From Methylococcaceae bacterium (GTDB taxonomy: Bacteria; Pseudomonadota; Gammaproteobacteria; Methylococcales; Methylomonadaceae): 10,731 nt of DNA. Positions 6,683 through 10,731 of the stretch are shown piece after piece. Each line of letters starts with the position of its first letter. The stretch's first letter is position 1. Location: positions 1 to 10,731 of the forward strand of contig CANNLO010000150.1 of assembly GCA_947505055.1 (NCBI GenBank). The letters are read 5' to 3'. The notes under the pieces were generated by a model, which worked only from the letters and a program-made list of their open reading frames with translations, searched no databases and had not been told where the DNA came from. The translations under genes and the position numbers were made by a program.

Positions 6683-7396
6683 TCAGGCCAACTTGATGGC
6701 TATGCAATGCCATCCGAATGACGCAAGGTCATCAGCCTTAATAGATTTTCTACGCAAAGAGAAATAAATAAAACCTACAGCCGAAACCAAATAAGCTAAG
6801 GGCCAACACCAATCAGCGTAATGACGTGAGGTACTAGGAAGTCTCATAATTTCCTGCTTGGCGAAAGAAAACCAATCACCATTTGGAATTAACTCTTGGA
6901 TTTTAAAATTCCTTAACGGCAAATGATATTCATACCAGTAACGACTAAATCCAGTTACATAATGATATGGGGCAAAATGAACAAGTGATGCAAAAGGTGC
7001 AGTAATTATAAGTTTTCCATCTGGTTTTAAGAGACGTGCAAACTCATCTAATGCTTTAAGAGCATCCGGTAAATGCTCAAAAACCTCACAACACAGAATT
7101 ACATCAAACGAAGCATCAGGTTCTGGAATATTAACAATATCACACACCAAATCAATTTCACTGGTATCCCATGTACCAGTTTGCAAGCCTTGTGCATCGC
7201 CCGCACCTTCATACTGGCATACATCCTGGGACACATAATTCAGATGTAAACACAATGGTTTATTCCGCAACTCACCTGCTCCTGCATCAAGTATACGCAA
7301 ACCAGACGGAATTGCTAAAAGCACATCTGCCAACCACCGATTGCGCATTTCTTCGTTGATATTAACCCCTGTAATTTTATTTAATAATACTTTCAT
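6683..7396 (-). CDS. Class I SAM-dependent methyltransferase (Methyltransf_11 type)
   Basis: A 237-residue methyltransferase with a seven-strand Rossmann-like core. Motif I is ILDAGAGE (35-42). The region VILCCEVFEHLPD (99-111), followed by LKPDGKLIITAPF, is typical of the Methyltransf_11 group. Residues 196-214 (WCWPLAYLV then SAVGFIYF) are strongly hydrophobic and followed by RRK, suggesting attachment to the inner membrane, where the lipid-linked glycan is built. The frame opens earlier at a TTG (7423), but the ATG at 7396 has AAGGA seven bases upstream, so I use it. It begins 41 bp after the DUF268 gene and is 18 bp before the GT11 gene. Its likely role is O-methylation of a sugar in the repeat unit, judged from context; the substrate is not visible in the sequence. 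Confidence 0.85.
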   Translation of the reverse strand: MKVLLNKITGVNINEEMRNRWLADVLLAIPSGLRILDAGAGELRNKPLCLHLNYVSQDVCQYEGAGDAQGLQTGTWDTSEIDLVCDIVNIPEPDASFDVILCCEVFEHLPDALKALDEFARLLKPDGKLIITAPFASLVHFAPYHYVTGFSRYWYEYHLPLRNFKIQELIPNGDWFSFAKQEIMRLPSTSRHYADWCWPLAYLVSAVGFIYFSLRRKSIKADDLASFGWHCIAIKLA

Positions 7397-7403
7397 ATAT
7401 TTT

Positions 7404-7408
7404 TCCTT
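7404..7408 (-). promoter_or_regulatory. Ribosome binding site setting the methyltransferase start
   Basis: AAGGA on the minus strand is seven bases before the ATG at 7396-7394. The longer open frame would have to start at a TTG (7423-7421) with no comparable site, so the ATG is preferred. Confidence 0.7.
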
Positions 7409-7437
7409 ATTCTCTTGATACAAAAATTACAAACGGG

Positions 7438-8220
7438 TCATCGTGTAGGTTTTGTGAACTCATAAAGTCCACACCCAAAGTCTTGTTGTGCAGCTTCGCT
7501 CATGCTAGTTTCTTCATACAAATAGCCATCATCTTTGATTAGTGAAAAGCTTACTAAATCTAGTGTTTTGAAGCTATTCATAACCGTAAAGGGTGAGAGT
7601 ATACGATGAGCGTTAAACTCCAGTCTTTCAACACCTGTAGGTACGGAAAAATAGAGACGCCCTCCTGGCTTTAATACACGTGCAAGAGCACTCATAAATT
7701 TAAGATGCGCCTCTGGATCAACTGGATCACCATATCTACCTAGACCAAAATGCTCAGCTGCATGTAAAGATGAAATTGATTCCAAGCTATTATCAGAGAA
7801 CTTATTTAGATGTGTAGCATCATCTTGAACAAAAGCAAGCGCAGCAACCTTAGATTCAAGTGCTCGTATATCAACAACTTCCACCCTATCCATAAATACC
7901 AAAAGGTGGCTAACAAAACCCTCCACGGATGATCCAATATCGACATGCCTAGCTGGCCTCCTAGAGTATATTTTTTTTGCAGCCCACAAGTCCTGAAAAA
8001 AATAATGTCCTCTTGCTTGCCCTGCAGATTTATATCGATCGGCTAGAACAACAAATAAGTTTGAAAATTTGATGGGTAGTGCGTCATTTGATGTAGCAAA
8101 TTTATATCTCACAAAATCACTAATAAACAAAGGCAACCCACGAATAGATAACAATATCGATCTAAGGTCAAAGCCGTTAATTGAAGTTGTTCTATGAATT
8201 TTTTTTAGTAGGCTCATCAT
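7438..8220 (-). CDS. DUF268-family protein, methyltransferase-like fold
   Basis: A 260-residue protein that I recognise as DUF268, a family without a settled function that recurs in polysaccharide clusters. Its conserved blocks are visible: RHVDIGSSVEGFVSHL (91-106), which resembles the SAM-binding first strand and loop; VEVVDIR (113-119); SSLHAAEHFGLGRYGDP (150-166); RVLKPGGRLYFSVP (181-194), typical of strand 5 in methyltransferases; and the C-terminal DFGCGLYEF (247-255). The fold is therefore probably that of a class I methyltransferase, but activity is unproven. The first in-frame codon is TTG at 8223, followed by two ATGs (8220 and 8217); AGAG seven bases before 8220 favours the first ATG. 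The gene starts 11 bp after the flippase stop. Two runs of eight A's lie in the coding strand (around 8199-8206 and 7971-7978), at Lys-Lys codons. Confidence 0.85.
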   Translation of the reverse strand: MMSLLKKIHRTTSINGFDLRSILLSIRGLPLFISDFVRYKFATSNDALPIKFSNLFVVLADRYKSAGQARGHYFFQDLWAAKKIYSRRPARHVDIGSSVEGFVSHLLVFMDRVEVVDIRALESKVAALAFVQDDATHLNKFSDNSLESISSLHAAEHFGLGRYGDPVDPEAHLKFMSALARVLKPGGRLYFSVPTGVERLEFNAHRILSPFTVMNSFKTLDLVSFSLIKDDGYLYEETSMSEAAQQDFGCGLYEFTKPTR

Positions 8221-8231
8221 CAAATCGCTCT

Positions 8232-9524
8232 TCAGGTAGTGGGTATAAAAAAAGAAAGGATAAAAATAAAACTACAGAAAGGAACGAACCAGCATGGAAA
8301 TCTAATCCATTCTGCCATTTTTTTGGTCTCAAAATACACTGCAATTAAGGCAAGCATGTTGCAAATAAAAAATGTTAGCACTGCCCCCTTAATCAATAAG
8401 ACAGGAATAATAAGGTAATTTAGTAGCACCGCAACCAAAAGTAGCACTATGCCATTAATTACGGCTATATAAAGCTTCATTTTTTGTATTAATACTTGCG
8501 CCATGAATTGCATCATCCCTTCCACCATTACCGCAACAAATAATGATAGTAGAATTGGCACTGCTTCAATAAATTTTCCGCCAAAAATACCCACAACTAA
8601 TAGTTTAGCCATCGTGTAATACACCAGCGTCGCAAATATACATAACACACACAACAACCATTCTGTTTTACGAAAAATCGCATTACACGCAGGACCATCT
8701 TGGTTTTGCAAGCTTTTCATTAATAAGATGCTATTTGATTTCAATATCGCCGAAACAAAAACTCTGCCTACACCAATAGAAAGAAATGTTGCCATTGAGT
8801 ACACTGCAACGTCTCTAATCGTTAGTATATGACCCAACAAATATTTGTCTGCAAAACCCAGTGCAGCGGATATAAACATTCCAGGGATCGCTACCCAACC
8901 TAGAAATATAAGCTCCTTTGTGCCAAATACTCTATTGGTTGAATTTAGCCCAACACCAAATGCTTGTTTCAAACTTGTAATAATTGCTACAATAGAAAAT
9001 ATGGCGCTAGCAATTACTGCTACAAGATACCCTGTAATTGAAGGATTAAGTGTTGCTACGCCAATCAAAACAAATCCACCGACAAGAACGGAAATAAAAT
9101 AGTTTCGATAACGATCCATACAATTTATCAAGGATATAAAAAAAGCTTGTAATGTACTTGAAAGTGCCGCTAACAAACCAAGTAGCATAATCATCAACGA
9201 CAATTCTTTTTCATACCACTTGTACCACAAGATTAGGCCCACACAGCTAAATACAATAACAGAAACGCCTATAATCTTTAGCGCAGAAAATACCTCTTGC
9301 TTAACATTGCGGCACATCTTTTTTTCTTCAGAAAAATATGCCATAGATATTGCAGTTGCCTGCCCAAACATAAAGAGTGAAACAAAAATCCCTATACCCG
9401 CAGAAACTAAGCTAAATCGACCATAATCTTCGATTGATAGCTTTTGAGATAAAAAATAATTGACAAGGAATTGGCTCACTGCGGCAACAATAACCGCACC
9501 AAAATAGTGCGTCTGCCTAATCAC
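8232..9524 (-). CDS. wzx: Wzx-like polysaccharide flippase (MOP/MATE superfamily)
   Basis: A 430-residue inner-membrane protein with about 12-13 hydrophobic segments (for example near 9-25, 36-56, 84-101, 108-132, 142-160, 163-185, 287-306, 322-346, 351-370, 372-396 and 408-427). The N-terminus, with a first helix followed by LSIEDYGRFSLVSAG (29-43), is typical of Wzx and RfbX proteins, where the loop LxxEDYGxF follows TM1. Such proteins move undecaprenyl-diphosphate-linked repeat units from the cytoplasmic to the periplasmic face. Length is within the family range (about 400-480). The start is GTG, within a 4-bp GTGA overlap with the GT10 stop; the Shine-Dalgarno is weak, so translation likely depends on coupling. 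Wzx sequences diverge so much that the gene symbol is a role assignment. Its presence favours the Wzx/Wzy assembly route over an ABC-transporter route. Confidence 0.87.
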   Translation of the reverse strand: MIRQTHYFGAVIVAAVSQFLVNYFLSQKLSIEDYGRFSLVSAGIGIFVSLFMFGQATAISMAYFSEEKKMCRNVKQEVFSALKIIGVSVIVFSCVGLILWYKWYEKELSLMIMLLGLLAALSSTLQAFFISLINCMDRYRNYFISVLVGGFVLIGVATLNPSITGYLVAVIASAIFSIVAIITSLKQAFGVGLNSTNRVFGTKELIFLGWVAIPGMFISAALGFADKYLLGHILTIRDVAVYSMATFLSIGVGRVFVSAILKSNSILLMKSLQNQDGPACNAIFRKTEWLLCVLCIFATLVYYTMAKLLVVGIFGGKFIEAVPILLSLFVAVMVEGMMQFMAQVLIQKMKLYIAVINGIVLLLVAVLLNYLIIPVLLIKGAVLTFFICNMLALIAVYFETKKMAEWIRFPCWFVPFCSFIFILSFFIPTT

Positions 9525-10537
9525 GACAATTGTTCAATGTCAGCCAAGACAGTTTCAACAATATTAGATGCGAAAGTCTCAGCGTGAAATATTTTAGCCG
9601 ATTGACTCTCAAGAAATGTCTTAATTGCACTCTGGTATGCAGAGTAGTCTTTTTCCGGCATATTCAATAAAAAAAGATATAAACTTTCATGGTCTTTAAA
9701 TTTTCGCCTGTCAACAAAACATGTTTCCGGTATATAGTTAAAAATATTAGATGCTCCCCAATAAACAGGAATAGTACCGGCGAAGAAACAGTCAAATATT
9801 TTCTCTGTGATATATCCACGAATATCGCTCATGTTTTCATAGCAAATAGAAAACCGATATCTCACCAAAGTATCTCGCTTATTCTCAACTTTACCGCGAT
9901 AGGATGGGAATGGTCGCTTGCCCACCCAGCGATATAAAGTAGTCAAAACTTTAGACCTAAACTTACCAATTAAACCTGGGAGGCTAGAAGGACCATCCCA
10001 ACCGTTACCAAACAAATCAAAATCATTAGGTGCGTGGCATTCGAACCACCTGAACGTTTCTACACGTTTAGAATATAATTCGCGTTGATCCTTATTATTG
10101 ACACTCTTGTTACCTGCAATCGCACAACACAATCTGTCACGACCATTCCAGCCAACAGTAAAGGGAGTTGTATCGTTAACAATAGGGAGATGGAATTTTA
10201 CATATTTATAGGTCTCGACTAAACTGTCGTCCCAAGAAAAAACACGGCGATAATTTTTTCTAATTTCAAGCGTGTCATTTTTTGGATTAACCTGACTTGT
10301 TTCCCACAAAAAAAGGTAGGATGGATTAGATGTTTTGACTTTCTGGACATCTATATGAATCTCAAATGCAACGGGTTTACTACCATTAACATCGGGTGTA
10401 TTGAGTTCTATGCCATGGTCTTTGAATTTTTGCTGTAACAGCCAAAATGGATAAGTACAATTATCTCTGTGACCTTGATTAAACCAAGCATTATTAAAAA
10501 CTCCATCAACCCTGAAATTTGCTAATAGAAATGTCAT
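9521..10537 (-). CDS. GT10-family glycosyltransferase (alpha-1,3/4-fucosyltransferase family)
   Basis: A 338-residue protein with the C-terminal signature of GT10. The block YRFSICYENMSDIRGYITEK (227-246) followed by IFDCFFAGTIPVYWGASNI (247-265) matches the GDP-fucose-binding motif of enzymes such as H. pylori FutA (family form: FENS, then Y(V/I)TEK, then IPIYWG). Glu234 and the TEK of 244-246 are the conserved donor-binding residues. The N-terminal half, with Trp-rich segments and FLWETSQVNP (76-85), is the acceptor domain and is poorly conserved, as usual. No C-terminal heptad repeats like those of H. pylori are present. The ATG follows directly after an in-frame TGA, so the start cannot be upstream; a weak GGGA lies nine bases before it. 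It is the first complete gene after an 86-bp gap and overlaps the flippase gene by 4 bp. The expected donor is GDP-fucose, but no synthesis genes for it are visible. Confidence 0.88.
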   Translation of the reverse strand: MTFLLANFRVDGVFNNAWFNQGHRDNCTYPFWLLQQKFKDHGIELNTPDVNGSKPVAFEIHIDVQKVKTSNPSYLFLWETSQVNPKNDTLEIRKNYRRVFSWDDSLVETYKYVKFHLPIVNDTTPFTVGWNGRDRLCCAIAGNKSVNNKDQRELYSKRVETFRWFECHAPNDFDLFGNGWDGPSSLPGLIGKFRSKVLTTLYRWVGKRPFPSYRGKVENKRDTLVRYRFSICYENMSDIRGYITEKIFDCFFAGTIPVYWGASNIFNYIPETCFVDRRKFKDHESLYLFLLNMPEKDYSAYQSAIKTFLESQSAKIFHAETFASNIVETVLADIEQLS

Positions 10538-10580
10538 TCAATCATATCCCAAGATAGAATGCTCACTTAAAACTACTACA

Positions 10581-10609
10581 ATCAGAACCTGTGTGCTTAT
10601 AGTCGTCAA
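10581..10609 (-). promoter_or_regulatory. Possible weak sigma70-type promoter upstream of the GT10 gene
   Basis: In the 86-bp gap between the partial upstream gene and the GT10 gene, the minus strand has TTGACG (10609-10604; 5 of 6 consensus) and, after 17 bp, TCTGAT (10586-10581; 4 of 6). The leader would be about 37 bases. The region is AT-rich, so chance matches are common, and read-through from upstream is equally plausible. No terminator-like hairpin is seen in the gap. Confidence 0.2.
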
Positions 10610-10623
10610 TTTATTTAAATGAT

Positions 10624-10731
10624 TCAAGTCGGCGACCACACCACAACTGAATATCCTTCAATAAAAAGGCTTCCAATATGAGTGCGTTGAGCAAAGTGAA
10701 TTTGCACTTGCCCTTCTTTTTCAAGCTGACG
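10624..10731 (-). CDS. C-terminal end of an unidentified gene, cut by the window edge
   Basis: An open frame enters from the right edge and ends at TGA (10626-10624), giving the last 35 residues of a protein. The sequence reads RQLEKEGQVQIHFAQRTHIG, then SLFIEGYSVVVWSPT. It alternates polar and hydrophobic residues and looks like the terminal beta-strands of an enzyme; a class I methyltransferase or similar fold is possible, but I do not recognise it. A second frame is open to a TAA slightly further on (about 10616), but its composition (Lys/Cys-rich, ending in GRRLESFK) is less protein-like. It is on the same strand as the rest and is probably the preceding gene of the cluster. Confidence 0.5.
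   Translation of the reverse strand, partial: RQLEKEGQVQIHFAQRTHIGSLFIEGYSVVVWSPT

Noticed and set aside
7971..8206. Two runs of eight A/T in the DUF268 gene (7971-7978 and 8199-8206) as phase-variation tracts; another of eight is at 2336-2343 in hddA
   Set aside because: Runs of eight at Lys-Lys codons are expected in AT-rich DNA, all frames are intact, and the tracts are shorter and A/T rather than the long G/C runs typical of phase-variable glycan genes.

Overview
The window is the inside of a surface-polysaccharide gene cluster (O-antigen, LPS outer region or capsule type) from a Gram-negative bacterium. All ten complete genes and both partial ones lie on the minus strand, so transcription runs from position 10731 toward 1. 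Base composition is AT-rich (about 37-48% GC in hand-counted lines). The mix of GT10/GT11 fucosyltransferase-family enzymes, a Wzx-like flippase, DUF268 and GDP-heptose genes fits a proteobacterium. The sequence alone does not give a genus. I see no RNA genes, insertion sequences, CRISPR arrays or phage genes.

Layout in transcription order: the C-terminal end of an unidentified gene (10731-10624); an 86-bp gap with a possible weak promoter; a GT10 (alpha-1,3-fucosyltransferase family) enzyme; a Wzx/MATE-type flippase; a DUF268 protein; a class I SAM methyltransferase; a GT11 (alpha-1,2-fucosyltransferase family) enzyme; an extended SDR (NAD-dependent epimerase-like); a three-domain fusion of sugar nucleotidyltransferase, GmhB-type HAD phosphatase and uridine-kinase-like P-loop kinase; an HddA-type GHMP heptose kinase; a GmhA-type SIS isomerase; a GT2 glycosyltransferase; and the start of a probable membrane protein cut off at the window edge (303-1). 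Many junctions are 4-bp overlaps (GTGA or ATGA) or gaps below 20 bp, as in a translationally coupled operon. Several starts were set downstream of the longest open frame because a good Shine-Dalgarno and the conserved family N-terminus agree there.

The fusion, hddA and gmhA together encode every step from sedoheptulose 7-phosphate to GDP-D-glycero-alpha-D-manno-heptose: isomerase, 7-phosphate kinase, bisphosphatase and guanylyltransferase. The SDR overlapping the fusion may modify that nucleotide sugar. The two GDP-sugar-type glycosyltransferases and the GT2 enzyme would build the repeat unit, the methyltransferase-like proteins may decorate it, and Wzx would move the lipid-linked unit across the inner membrane. 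No GDP-fucose synthesis genes (gmd, fcl) are in the window. The least expected element is the C-terminal kinase domain of the fusion (about residues 450-635), because the pathway already has its kinase in HddA.
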